Shown here: positions 37,672-45,721 of the stretch, in pieces
Layout of the letters: each line of letters opens with the position of its first letter
How positions within the stretch are numbered: the first letter of the stretch is position 1
Assembly: GCF_900188245.1 (NCBI RefSeq)
Contig: NZ_FZOK01000008.1
Span: 124,001 to 188,000 of the forward strand
Direction of reading: 5' to 3'
Origin: Belliella buryatensis
Lineage (GTDB): Bacteria > Bacteroidota > Bacteroidia > Cytophagales > Cyclobacteriaceae
Length of the DNA: 64,000 bases
Made by a program: the position numbers and the translations under genes
Notes under the pieces: model-generated
The model's database searches: none
What the model saw: only the letters and a program-made list of their open reading frames with translations
Told to the model about the DNA's origin: nothing

Positions 37672-37940
37672 GTCTTTATAACAAGACTTTGGGTTCAGTC
37701 TGAACCTAGTAAATCAACTGAGGATTATAAAATTCAATAAATTTTCCACACTATTATTTTCACCTTTTCAAAGAATGTAATTTGAGTAAATTCCAACCTT
37801 TATTTGGTGAAAATAAAAACTATCTCTCATGGGTGTTTCATGAAAACGTTTCCGAACAAATTTAATATTTTTACCAATTCAATAATTATTAAAGCTTTTA
37901 CTAACATAATCATTAATTTTTAAACATTTTTATTGTCAAA

Positions 37941-37972
37941 TTTGTAATTAAAAAATGTAAGCAGTATGTTTG
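37941..37972 (+). promoter_or_regulatory. Near-consensus promoter of the duplicated beta-sandwich gene
   Basis: TTTG (37941-37944), 20 bases, TATGTTTG (37965-37972). Both elements and the spacing fit the Bacteroidota consensus, so this promoter should be strong. Confidence 0.7.
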
Positions 37973-38078
37973 TACTGTCATCCCAAAATAGCTGGCCTCA
38001 AATTTTATGACTCAGCATCTGTTGAGACTTGAGGTTAATCCAAATAGTATTTCTTAAACCTATTAAACTTATACTACT

Positions 38079-38663
38079 ATGAGATTATTAACAGCGCTCA
38101 CGTTAGCTTTCAGCATTTCATTTGCTGCTTTGGCTGAAAAAAAAGAAACAGAAGGTACTGTCAAGCTTAGAAAATTAGACGACAGTAAAGTACAACTAAT
38201 CTATGGAATCGAGCCAGAAAGTATGGTTACTGTGAAGATTTTTGACAGCAACAATACGCTGATACATGCGGATCAAATTAAATCTAAAAAAGCATTTTCA
38301 AAAGCTTATGACTTCTCTAAGTTGATCCCTGGTAAATACCAAGTAGGTGTATTCAGTAAAAATGGTGAAATCGATCACTTAGAGCTGAATTTGGCAAATG
38401 AAAAAGTAGAGCCAATAGTCTATTCAAAATTGGAGAAGCAGGAGAGAAACAAGTACAGACTACTTGTTAATGCACTCCTCCCTACTGACATGACTGTAGA
38501 TATCTATGAAAACAATATCTTGATCTATTCAGAACAATTGAATGATACTAAAGGCTTCAAAAAAACTTATATTTTGGCTAATGGAGTAGGTCGTTCAAAT
38601 GCAAACATAGAGTTTTATCTAAGATCAGAAGATGGGTTCTCTACCCTTCTTGCAGCAAAATAA
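38079..38663 (+). CDS. Secreted protein with duplicated beta-sandwich, unknown
   Basis: 194 aa with a Sec signal peptide (cleavage expected after ALA, near residue 19). The mature part consists of two similar halves, ~27-105 and ~112-190: MVTVKIFDSNNTLIHADQI aligns with MTVDIYENNILIYSEQLND, and KAFSKAYDFSKL with KGFKKTYILANG. It is predicted to be all-beta, periplasmic or surface-located. It has its own strong promoter and a bidirectional terminator, so it is expressed alone. I do not know the family. Confidence 0.82.
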   Translation: MRLLTALTLAFSISFAALAEKKETEGTVKLRKLDDSKVQLIYGIEPESMVTVKIFDSNNTLIHADQIKSKKAFSKAYDFSKLIPGKYQVGVFSKNGEIDHLELNLANEKVEPIVYSKLEKQERNKYRLLVNALLPTDMTVDIYENNILIYSEQLNDTKGFKKTYILANGVGRSNANIEFYLRSEDGFSTLLAAK

Positions 38664-38665
38664 AG

Positions 38666-38700
38666 AAAAAAGGCCTCTCAAGTTTTGAGAGGCCTTTTTT
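38666..38700. terminator. Bidirectional terminator
   Basis: AAAAAAGGCCTCTCAA pairs perfectly with TTGAGAGGCCTTTTTT around a 3-base loop, between convergent genes (38079 gene and rluB-like gene). Confidence 0.9.
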
Positions 38701-38702
38701 CT

Positions 38703-39974
38703 TTATTTGAAATATTTTAAGTTGATGACTTCCTTTTCTGTCAGGAATCTATAATTCCCCCTGGTTAAATCTTTTTTATCTAAGCCTGCATACATCACCC
38801 TGTCTAGGCCTTCTACTTCATAACCAAAATGAGCGAAAATTCTCCTTACGATCCTATTCCTTCCAATATGAATTTCCAATCCCAAAATTGTCCTATCTTT
38901 AGAAAGCACTTGCATGTCATTCACTTTCACAGGGCCGTCCTCTAGGTCAAAACCCTCTAAGATAACTTCTTCATCTACTCTTGTAAGTGGTTTGTCCAAA
39001 GTAACTTGATAGATTTTCTTGATCTGATTTGATGGATGTGATAGCTTTGCTGCTAATTCACCATCATTGGTAAATAACAACAAGCCAGTAGTATTCCTAT
39101 CCAACCTTCCAACAGGGAATATTCTTTCCTTGCAAGCATTTGCCACCAATTGCATGACAGTCTTACGTTCCATTGGATCATCAGTCGTTGTAATAAAATC
39201 CTTAGGCTTATTCAACAATACATAGACCGGCTTTTCTGGATTAATGTTTTTCCCTTTGAAAGTAACCACATCTGACAATTGCACTTTGTAACCCATTTCC
39301 ATGATCACTTGTCCATTGACCTTGATTTCTCCGTTTTGAATCAGATTATCAGCTTCACGTCTAGAACAAATCCCTGAGTTGGAGATGTATTTATTGAGCC
39401 TGATGGCTTCATTCTTGTTAGGAGACTTATTGAGTTTTTTCTCAATAACCTCAAAGTTATAATTCGGTCTTGGTTCTGCTGGAGCATCTGCTGGCACCAC
39501 TCTACTGAACTTCTTCTTGGCTGATCTACCTTCAGCCTCAGCCCTTTTTACAGTTTCAAAAACTGGCCTTTCGTCCTTTCCTCTTCCTTTGTAAACAGTT
39601 TTGAACTCACCTGATTTTTCAGATGCTTTATTATCTTCATTTTTTCTATATGAAGGTTTTCCATAGGAGCCTGCAGGCTTTTGGTCAGAAGTTTTAGGAG
39701 TATATTTCTTTTTAGGATGACCTTCAAGGCTAAACTCTTTCTTCTCTGTTGGCTTAGTCTTTCCTGAATAAGCTGGTTTTTCTGTTGACCACCTTTTCCC
39801 TTTCGATTCGTCTTTTGTACTTCGTCCTTTATAGCTAGACTCTGTTTTCCCTCTTCCTTCAAAAGAAGTTTTCTTATCATTTCTAGCCGATGAAAAGTCT
39901 CTCTTTCCTTCTTTAGAACTTCCTGATTTTGATCTTTTTCTAGAATCTTGGTTTCGATTATTATCTTTTTTCAT
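38703..39974 (-). CDS. RluB-type rRNA pseudouridine synthase with long disordered N-terminus
   Basis: Converts a uridine in 23S (or 16S) rRNA to pseudouridine. The S4 RNA-binding domain begins near residue 190 (IRLNKYISNSGICSRREAD), and the synthase domain carries GRLDRNTTGLLLFTNDG with the catalytic Asp. The first ~185 residues are low-complexity, rich in Lys, Arg, Ser and Gly, with repeated (Y/F)xGRGK-like units, and should be disordered and RNA-binding. An ATG four codons upstream (39986) is an alternative start. RluB, RsuA and RluF cannot be told apart here; RluB is the best guess. Confidence 0.88.
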   Translation of the reverse strand: MKKDNNRNQDSRKRSKSGSSKEGKRDFSSARNDKKTSFEGRGKTESSYKGRSTKDESKGKRWSTEKPAYSGKTKPTEKKEFSLEGHPKKKYTPKTSDQKPAGSYGKPSYRKNEDNKASEKSGEFKTVYKGRGKDERPVFETVKRAEAEGRSAKKKFSRVVPADAPAEPRPNYNFEVIEKKLNKSPNKNEAIRLNKYISNSGICSRREADNLIQNGEIKVNGQVIMEMGYKVQLSDVVTFKGKNINPEKPVYVLLNKPKDFITTTDDPMERKTVMQLVANACKERIFPVGRLDRNTTGLLLFTNDGELAAKLSHPSNQIKKIYQVTLDKPLTRVDEEVILEGFDLEDGPVKVNDMQVLSKDRTILGLEIHIGRNRIVRRIFAHFGYEVEGLDRVMYAGLDKKDLTRGNYRFLTEKEVINLKYFK

Positions 39975-40064
39975 AGCATTCAGCATCTCTGCTGTATTAA
40001 ATATTATTCCATATTACTCAATGACACTAAGTCGCTGAAAGCAAATGGGATGCAAAGGTAAGTA

Positions 40065-40871
40065 TTATTTCTTATAAAATGCTTCTACAGCCGATCTTAC
40101 CGAACCAAACTTGACTAGGTATTCTTTAGCTTTTTCCTCCTCAAGCCCAGTGGATTCGACAATCATTTTTGTCCCACGCTTCACCAACTTCTCATTGGAA
40201 AGTTGCATGTCGACCATTTTATTGCCCTTGACTCTTCCCAATTTGATCATGACAGTTGTAGAGATCATATTCAAGACAAGCTTTTGAGCTGTCCCTGCTT
40301 TCATCCTAGTACTACCAGTCACAAACTCTGGCCCTACCACCACCTCTATTGGAAATGCTACTGCCTCAGCTAGCGGAGAATTGAGATTACAGGTGATACA
40401 GCCTGTGAGAAGTCCCTTTTCTCTGGCTTGTTTTACACCTCCTATTACATAAGGCGTGGTACCAGATGCGGCAATGCCAATCACTGTGTCTTCAGCATTA
40501 AATCCAAATGCAGCAATATCATGCCATGCTTGAACAGGATCATCTTCTGCATTTTCAACTGCTTTTCTGATAGCCTTATCCCCTCCTGCTATGATACCGA
40601 CTACCCAATCATGAGGCACTCCATAAGTAGGAGGACATTCTGAAGCGTCCAAAATACCAAGCCTTCCACTCGTGCCAGCTCCTATATAGAACAAGCGACC
40701 GCCCTTTTGCATCCTTGGAATGATCTGCTCAATCAAAGCTTCAATTTGCGGTAAGCTCTTACCAATAGCTTGAGGCACCTTTTGATCTTCTTGATTGATA
40801 TTTTTGAGAATGGAAGCTAGGTCCAATAGCTCTAAATTGTCATATAGGGAATTGCTTTCAGTCGTGCTCAT
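40065..40871 (-). CDS. murQ: N-acetylmuramic acid 6-phosphate etherase
   Basis: Cleaves the lactyl ether of MurNAc 6-phosphate to give GlcNAc 6-phosphate and lactate in peptidoglycan recycling. The SIS-type sugar-phosphate fold shows FYIGAGTSGRLGILDASE (near residue 62) and GIAASGTTPYVIGG. Length 268 aa is slightly short for the family (~300). It starts 1 base after the murK-like kinase gene and is the last gene of a four-gene operon. Confidence 0.94.
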   Translation of the reverse strand: MSTTESNSLYDNLELLDLASILKNINQEDQKVPQAIGKSLPQIEALIEQIIPRMQKGGRLFYIGAGTSGRLGILDASECPPTYGVPHDWVVGIIAGGDKAIRKAVENAEDDPVQAWHDIAAFGFNAEDTVIGIAASGTTPYVIGGVKQAREKGLLTGCITCNLNSPLAEAVAFPIEVVVGPEFVTGSTRMKAGTAQKLVLNMISTTVMIKLGRVKGNKMVDMQLSNEKLVKRGTKMIVESTGLEEEKAKEYLVKFGSVRSAVEAFYKK

Positions 40872-40872
40872 T

Positions 40873-41709
40873 TTATTGTTTATGATAAAGCGTCAAGCCC
40901 GCTATAGGACTTTCAAGGATTAAATTAACATGTATCCCCGCCTCTGCGGCTGCATTTCGAAGGATGTCACTATTATAAAATGCGATAGAGCCAACAAAGT
41001 TCACTTGCTTAATTTGCCAATCAGGATATTTAAAAATATACTTTTTGAAAAAATCTTGAAACGCATTATAAAAAAGTAAGTAACAATACGGATCAGATTT
41101 ATATTTTGAAATAAACCTACAAAAACTCGCCATATATCGCCCTGCAAAAGGCTGTTTATATACTCGATCAATAATTTCGTTATAATCTAGGCTTAATTCC
41201 TCTTTTACCCTTTTGTAAATATCGACTGGCATCTCTTGATGGATGAAGTCTTGTAGAAATTTTTTACCAATGTAAGTTCCTCCTCCTTCATCACCCAACA
41301 CATAGCCCGGAGCTGGTGTAGAATGGATAATTTCTATTCCATCATAATCACAGCTATTGGATCCAGTACCTAAGATACATGCTATACCAGGCTCTCTTCC
41401 ACATGTAGCGCGTGCTGCTGCAAGCAAGTCATGCTCGATAAAAATTTCGGCATGATCGAAGATGGTTTTTAAAGAAGCTTCCACTTGTGATTTCATTCCT
41501 TCACTTGAGCAACCTGCACCATAGTAGTGGATGATTTCTACATCTTGCCCTATGTTCAATAAAAAATCATCCTTTAAGAGTTTAGTCATTTCCTCTGAAC
41601 TTTGATAAGTGGGATTAAAGCCCACACCTCTATGCTGCTGAATACTACCATCAACTAAAATCAATCTCCAGTCTGTCTTACTAGACCCGCTATCTGCTAT
41701 TATTTGCAT
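40873..41709 (-). CDS. BadF/BadG-type sugar kinase, MurK/NAGK-like
   Basis: ASKHA-fold kinase of 278 aa: phosphate-1 motif ADSGSSKTDW at residues 4-13, and ACILGTGSNS plus GDEGGGTYIG in the middle. Human NAGK and the Tannerella MurNAc kinase MurK belong to this family. Because murQ directly follows (1-base gap), phosphorylation of MurNAc to feed MurQ is the best inference; GlcNAc could also be accepted. The gap to the upstream cytochrome b5-like gene is also 1 base. Confidence 0.88.
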   Translation of the reverse strand: MQIIADSGSSKTDWRLILVDGSIQQHRGVGFNPTYQSSEEMTKLLKDDFLLNIGQDVEIIHYYGAGCSSEGMKSQVEASLKTIFDHAEIFIEHDLLAAARATCGREPGIACILGTGSNSCDYDGIEIIHSTPAPGYVLGDEGGGTYIGKKFLQDFIHQEMPVDIYKRVKEELSLDYNEIIDRVYKQPFAGRYMASFCRFISKYKSDPYCYLLFYNAFQDFFKKYIFKYPDWQIKQVNFVGSIAFYNSDILRNAAAEAGIHVNLILESPIAGLTLYHKQ

Positions 41710-41710
41710 A

Positions 41711-41941
41711 TCAATCGATCAGGAATCCAATGGACTCAAATTTTTGAAATACTTTTTCTGTGTGTGGGGCATCCTTCAACTCATTCGTTAGATCCTGACC
41801 TGCCCAATGTTCATAATGCTTACCATTTTTCCAAAGACGAGAAGCAGAAACATCATATATAGTTCCTTTGAAAGCAACCCAAATTTCTGGTTTATCCTGC
41901 CCATTCCTAAGCGCAAGTTGCTGCTTGGTATACGCTTTCAT
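41711..41941 (-). CDS. Cytochrome b5-like haem/steroid-binding domain protein
   Basis: A single small domain of 76 aa starting MKAYTKQQLALRNG. The cytochrome b5 pattern is present: EIWVAFKGTIYDVSAS, then KHYEHWAGQDLTNEL and APHTEKVF; the His residues in the last two could hold haem or belong to the non-haem MAPR-like variant. There is no signal peptide, so it should be cytosolic. The ATG at 41941 is preferred to an extension to 41974 that would overlap the upstream gene. It is sandwiched between the ureohydrolase-like and kinase genes with gaps of 1-2 bases. Its part in the operon is unknown. Confidence 0.85.
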   Translation of the reverse strand: MKAYTKQQLALRNGQDKPEIWVAFKGTIYDVSASRLWKNGKHYEHWAGQDLTNELKDAPHTEKVFQKFESIGFLID

Positions 41942-41943
41942 AC

Positions 41944-43095
41944 TCAAAATAATTTTAACTGCGCATTGATCCAACGCTCAGGAATCTCTCCAGATTGAGC
42001 CATTTGGTAATCCTTGTAACTACAAGGAATAATGGTGGTTCGATCAAACCTATCTATATCATTTTGAGGAATCTCCATCCACCACTTTTCACTTCTTTTA
42101 CTTTTATAAAAGACTATTAATGAAGGATTTGAATCAAGTGATACAGTATATTTTGTATAATCATTGGATTTAAAGCTCAAGCTGTCCTTCCTATCATAAA
42201 ATCCTTCAATAAAATACCAAATCATTGTAGCTATGACAGAAGCAGTCTTATTACGGGTATCATCATAATAAGGCTGGTAACCGTAGACACCAAAGGAACT
42301 TAGCTTTTCATTCATTCCTGCAAATCTGCAAATCTGACAAGCTTCCTCTCCTGTAAGTCCAAAAGGCTGTGCATCCGCAGCACCTGGCGCATCCGCAGAT
42401 TGAATAGCAGCAACATCGAAGCTTAGCAAATCTGCATTTCTCACCAAAGGTTCTATTTCTTTAAAATTACTCCTTAGATTTCCAAGTCTGATATGGTCGA
42501 AGTATAACTTCTCCATCACATTGATCAGATCTTTATCTACCAAGAAACTCTGATATGCAAGATGAGTGTAATTAAAGAGGAAATTAGGCTGGTGAAGTAT
42601 AATATTTTGGGTGTGGCTTTGATATGGTAATCCATCCTCTTCCATGTCAATCTTAGCATCAATAGTCACCATACTGACCAGTTTTTTCATTCCTTGATAA
42701 GAAAGGTACTGACCAAAATCAAGATCATGAGAACCACCAATGAAAATCGGGAGGATTTGCTTTTTGATCAAAAATTCTCCAATTGCTCTAATAATTTCGA
42801 TAGATTCTTGAAGACTTTCTCCAATTCTTAAATCTCCTAGGTCTACAATTTTATACAACCCCTCTCCCTTTTTGAGCTGATAGAGCTTTTCCCTAATCTC
42901 AGTAGCTGCTCTTTCTATTGTATTAGCTTGAGGCATACCACGCTTTTCCTTAAGCCCAATGATGGCTAGCTGTACTCCTTTGATGTCAGGAAATGTTTCA
43001 CCATAATAATGGATGTAATTAAAAAATGAATTGTGGGCATATTTTTGAGAAGTGATTTCTTCTGCAACTGGATCAAAGAAAGATTTGAGATTCAT
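41944..43095 (-). CDS. Ureohydrolase-fold protein with altered metal site (formimidoylglutamase-like)
   Basis: Arginase/formimidoylglutamase superfamily, 383 aa. Motif 1 keeps its His (GGSHD, His123), but the expected DAHxD is DAKID (residues 146-150, His replaced by Lys148) and the expected SxDxD is SFDVA (225-229, second Asp replaced by Ala229). Two or more Mn ligands are therefore missing and the usual hydrolase chemistry is unlikely. Long C-terminal part with LIVFYKSKRSEKWWMEIPQ. I recall similar degenerate proteins annotated as formimidoylglutamase in other Bacteroidota. First gene of the operon leading to murQ. Confidence 0.85.
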   Translation of the reverse strand: MNLKSFFDPVAEEITSQKYAHNSFFNYIHYYGETFPDIKGVQLAIIGLKEKRGMPQANTIERAATEIREKLYQLKKGEGLYKIVDLGDLRIGESLQESIEIIRAIGEFLIKKQILPIFIGGSHDLDFGQYLSYQGMKKLVSMVTIDAKIDMEEDGLPYQSHTQNIILHQPNFLFNYTHLAYQSFLVDKDLINVMEKLYFDHIRLGNLRSNFKEIEPLVRNADLLSFDVAAIQSADAPGAADAQPFGLTGEEACQICRFAGMNEKLSSFGVYGYQPYYDDTRNKTASVIATMIWYFIEGFYDRKDSLSFKSNDYTKYTVSLDSNPSLIVFYKSKRSEKWWMEIPQNDIDRFDRTTIIPCSYKDYQMAQSGEIPERWINAQLKLF

Positions 43096-43115
43096 AAGTA
43101 AATGCTATAGCTAGT

Positions 43116-43123
43116 CAAAAATA
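43116..43123 (-). promoter_or_regulatory. Promoter -7 element of the murQ operon
   Basis: The minus strand reads TATTTTTG, matching TAnnTTTG, 20 bases before the ATG at 43095. No -33 element is clear. Confidence 0.4.
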
Positions 43124-43141
43124 ATTAAAAAAATCAGAGGG

Positions 43142-43177
43142 AAATAAAAAAGTCCCGCAAATGCGGGACTCAATTTT
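43142..43177. terminator. Terminator of nqrF, possibly bidirectional
   Basis: AGTCCCGCA pairs with TGCGGGACT (43151-43170). On the minus strand a T-rich tract follows; on the plus strand CAA and seven T follow. It lies directly after the nqrF stop codon. Confidence 0.85.
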
Positions 43178-43178
43178 T

Positions 43179-44483
43179 TTAACCTCCGAAGTCATCAAAT
43201 CTGATGTTTTCCTGAGGAACTCCCATATCATCTAGAAGTTTCAATACCGCTGCATTCATCAACGGAGGTCCACATAGATAGAACTCTACTTCGTCTGGCT
43301 CTGGGTGATCTTTCAAGTAGTTATCATAAAGCACTTGGTGAATAAATCCAACGTACCCATCGCCTTCTTTATCGTCTAATGACTTTTTGATCTTCCAATT
43401 ATCTTCTGGAAGTGGTTCGGAAAGACCTATATGGAAATTGAAATTAGGGAAATCTTTTTCAATATCTCTAAAGTGTGGAGTGTAGAATAGTTCCTTCTTA
43501 GATCTGCCTCCATACCAATAAGATACCTTTCTATCCGTCTTTTCAGTGTGGAAAAGATGGAAAATATGTGATCTCAAAGGAGCCATTCCTGCACCTCCTC
43601 CGATGTAGATCATTTCTCTATCAGTTGGGTTGATGTGGAATTCACCATAAGGACCTGAAATAGTCACCTTATCACCCGGCTTCTGAGCAAAAACATAAGA
43701 AGAACACACACCTGGATTGACATCCATCCACTTGTTATTCGCTCTATCCCAAGGTGGTGTTGCGATACGAATGGTCAACATTACGATATTTCCTTCTGCT
43801 GGGTGGTTGGCCATGGAATAAGCTCTGAAAAGCTCTTCATCATTCTTCATGACTAAGTCCCAAAGACCGAATTTGTCCCAATCACTCTTATAAACATCAT
43901 CAGGGTGTCCCAACTCAGGATGTGGAGTGATATCCATGTCCTTGAAGTTTACAGTAGTCACAGGTACATCTATTTGAATATAACCCCCTGATTCGAAATC
44001 TAATGTTTCACCTTCGGGTAGTTTTACTTTAAACTCCTTGATAAAAGTGGAAACATTGTAGTTGGAAATCACTTCACATTCCCATTTCTTGATTCCGAAG
44101 ATTTCTTCTGGAACTCTGATTTTCATGTCTTGTTTTACTTTCACCTGACAAGAAAGCCTTACTTTTCCTTGTTTTTCTGCACGGCTAAGGTGACCTTCTT
44201 CTGTAGGAAGCACTTCACCACCTCCATCTTCAATCACACACTTACACATAGCACAAGTACCACCTCCACCACAGGCAGACGGCAAGAAGATTTTCTTGTT
44301 ACCCAAGGTGTTCAACAAAGTTGAACCAGCTGGAGTCACGATAGGATTGCTCTCATCACCATTGATGATGATTTTGACATCTCCAGAAGCGACCAACTTT
44401 GATTGGGCAAACAAAAGGATAAAAACGAGTAGCAGAATAATCAGAGTAAATGCTACAATCGAGGTAATAATTACTGAACCCAT
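43179..44483 (-). CDS. nqrF: Na+-translocating NADH:quinone reductase subunit F
   Basis: NADH-oxidising subunit: one N-terminal transmembrane helix (~5-28), a [2Fe-2S] ferredoxin domain with Cys71, Cys77, Cys80 and Cys112, and a ferredoxin-reductase module with RAYSMANHP (FAD, from residue 220), [12 protein letters not shown] (NADH) and YLCGPPLM. 434 aa, complete, with the usual C-terminal FDDFGG. It is over 32 kb away from nqrABCDE and has its own promoter and terminator, so its supply is regulated separately. Confidence 0.97.
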   Translation of the reverse strand: MGSVIITSIVAFTLIILLLVFILLFAQSKLVASGDVKIIINGDESNPIVTPAGSTLLNTLGNKKIFLPSACGGGGTCAMCKCVIEDGGGEVLPTEEGHLSRAEKQGKVRLSCQVKVKQDMKIRVPEEIFGIKKWECEVISNYNVSTFIKEFKVKLPEGETLDFESGGYIQIDVPVTTVNFKDMDITPHPELGHPDDVYKSDWDKFGLWDLVMKNDEELFRAYSMANHPAEGNIVMLTIRIATPPWDRANNKWMDVNPGVCSSYVFAQKPGDKVTISGPYGEFHINPTDREMIYIGGGAGMAPLRSHIFHLFHTEKTDRKVSYWYGGRSKKELFYTPHFRDIEKDFPNFNFHIGLSEPLPEDNWKIKKSLDDKEGDGYVGFIHQVLYDNYLKDHPEPDEVEFYLCGPPLMNAAVLKLLDDMGVPQENIRFDDFGG

Positions 44484-44538
44484 TTATTGATTGATTTTTA
44501 CTTTTTATTTTTCAGTATTTGACCCTGCTTAGGGAACA

Positions 44539-44571
44539 CAAATATATTTATAAATAGATAAAAACAGCCAA
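44539..44571 (-). promoter_or_regulatory. Promoter of nqrF
   Basis: The minus strand has TATATTTG (44539-44546) and, 22 bases upstream, TTG (44569-44571). The spacing is slightly longer than consensus. Leader about 50 bases. Confidence 0.5.
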
Positions 44572-44624
44572 GATTTGATTGAATTTTGACCTTTTATCTA
44601 GTATTTACTTATAGTTTTAACTGA

Positions 44625-45467
44625 TTAATTGTTCAATAGGTTTAGCAAAGTTGTCAATCTGTTTTTCAACTGTCTCCTATCGATGATAAAGTCCAAAAAT
44701 CCATGTTCCAAAACAAACTCTGAACTTTGAAAGCCCTTTGGCAGGTCCTTTCCTATGGTTTCTCTGATCACCCTTGGGCCAGCGAACCCAATCAGAGCTC
44801 CTGGTTCAGCGATATTAAAATCTCCTAGCATGGCATAAGATGCTGTAACTCCGCCTGTTGTTGGATCTGTTAAAAGTGAAATATATGGGATACGAGCCTT
44901 ATCTAACAATGCAAGTTTTGCGGAAGTCTTGGCCATTTGCATCAAGCTAAAACCTGCTTCCATCATGCGTGCTCCTCCAGACTTTGAAATCATCAAAAAT
45001 GGAATTTTTTCCTTCAATGCATGATCTATTGCTCTAGCAATCTTTTCCCCTACTACCGAACCCATAGACCCTCCAATAAAATTAAAGTCCATACATGATA
45101 CCACGATATCAATGCCGTTCATCTTCCCTACTGCCGATCTTACTGCATCATTCAATTCCGTCTTACTGATTGTGGCTTCTATCCTAGAACTGTAAGGCTT
45201 CGTGTCCACAAATTTCAATGGATCACCCGACTTCATGTCTTGATCTAGTTCCTTGAATTTATTACCATCAAACAAAATCTCAAAGTATTCCTTAGAGCCT
45301 ATCTTTACATGATAATCGTCGTCTGGACATACATAAGAATTATGCTTCAGCTCTCTAGTATGAATGATGTTGCCTTTTGGGGTTTTGAACCACAGGCCAT
45401 CAGGAGCATCTTTCTTATCCTCAGTTGAGGTTTTTATTCCTTTATCTGTTCTTTTAAACCAAGCCAT
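44625..45467 (-). CDS. accD: Acetyl-CoA carboxylase carboxyltransferase subunit beta
   Basis: Carboxyltransferase beta chain that, with AccA, moves CO2 from biotin to acetyl-CoA in fatty-acid synthesis. The crotonase-fold core shows [19 protein letters not shown]-type sequence and [19 protein letters not shown], with [14 protein letters not shown] later. From the ATG at 45467 it is 280 aa. The N-terminal zinc ribbon (normally CxxC and CxxC) is degraded: positions 29, 32, 47 and 50 are Thr, Gly, Cys, Asp, so only one ligand remains. A promoter element at 45509 supports this start. accA is not in the window. Confidence 0.95.
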   Translation of the reverse strand: MAWFKRTDKGIKTSTEDKKDAPDGLWFKTPKGNIIHTRELKHNSYVCPDDDYHVKIGSKEYFEILFDGNKFKELDQDMKSGDPLKFVDTKPYSSRIEATISKTELNDAVRSAVGKMNGIDIVVSCMDFNFIGGSMGSVVGEKIARAIDHALKEKIPFLMISKSGGARMMEAGFSLMQMAKTSAKLALLDKARIPYISLLTDPTTGGVTASYAMLGDFNIAEPGALIGFAGPRVIRETIGKDLPKGFQSSEFVLEHGFLDFIIDRRQLKNRLTTLLNLLNN

Positions 45468-45508
45468 ATTATATTCTTGTTTGTTTCCTGAGTTAAAATC
45501 AGGGACTA

Positions 45509-45516
45509 CAAATTTA
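45509..45516 (-). promoter_or_regulatory. Promoter -7 element of accD
   Basis: The minus strand reads TAAATTTG (TAnnTTTG), 42 bases before the ATG at 45467 and inside the longer open frame, which favours the shorter start. Confidence 0.45.
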
Positions 45517-45721
45517 TAGGTTATATCCATTAAATAAAATTACATCACTAAGTAACTGTGATTCAAATAACTTAATACATTACAAACCAATTGATTGTCA
45601 GGTTAGTGAATCGTGTGATCCACTGATAATATTCTAAGAAATTAAGGAATCGACCTGAGATCTTTGTCTTTTGGACAAATAGCAGGATATTCAAAGCTAG
45701 ATTAGTAAAAAGCTCAGTGCT

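Larger units (their letters stand above)
37616..38078. other. Intergenic region with terminator and strong promoter
   Basis: This 463-base gap has the serS terminator (37637-37671) at its left and a near-consensus promoter (37941-37972) at its right. The middle is very A+T-rich without a gene I can support. The transcript of the downstream gene would have a leader of about 100 bases. Confidence 0.6.

Noticed and set aside
41711-41974. Longer start (41974) for the cytochrome b5-like gene
   Set aside because: Would overlap the upstream gene and add residues not matching the domain; the ATG at 41941 fits the operon spacing.
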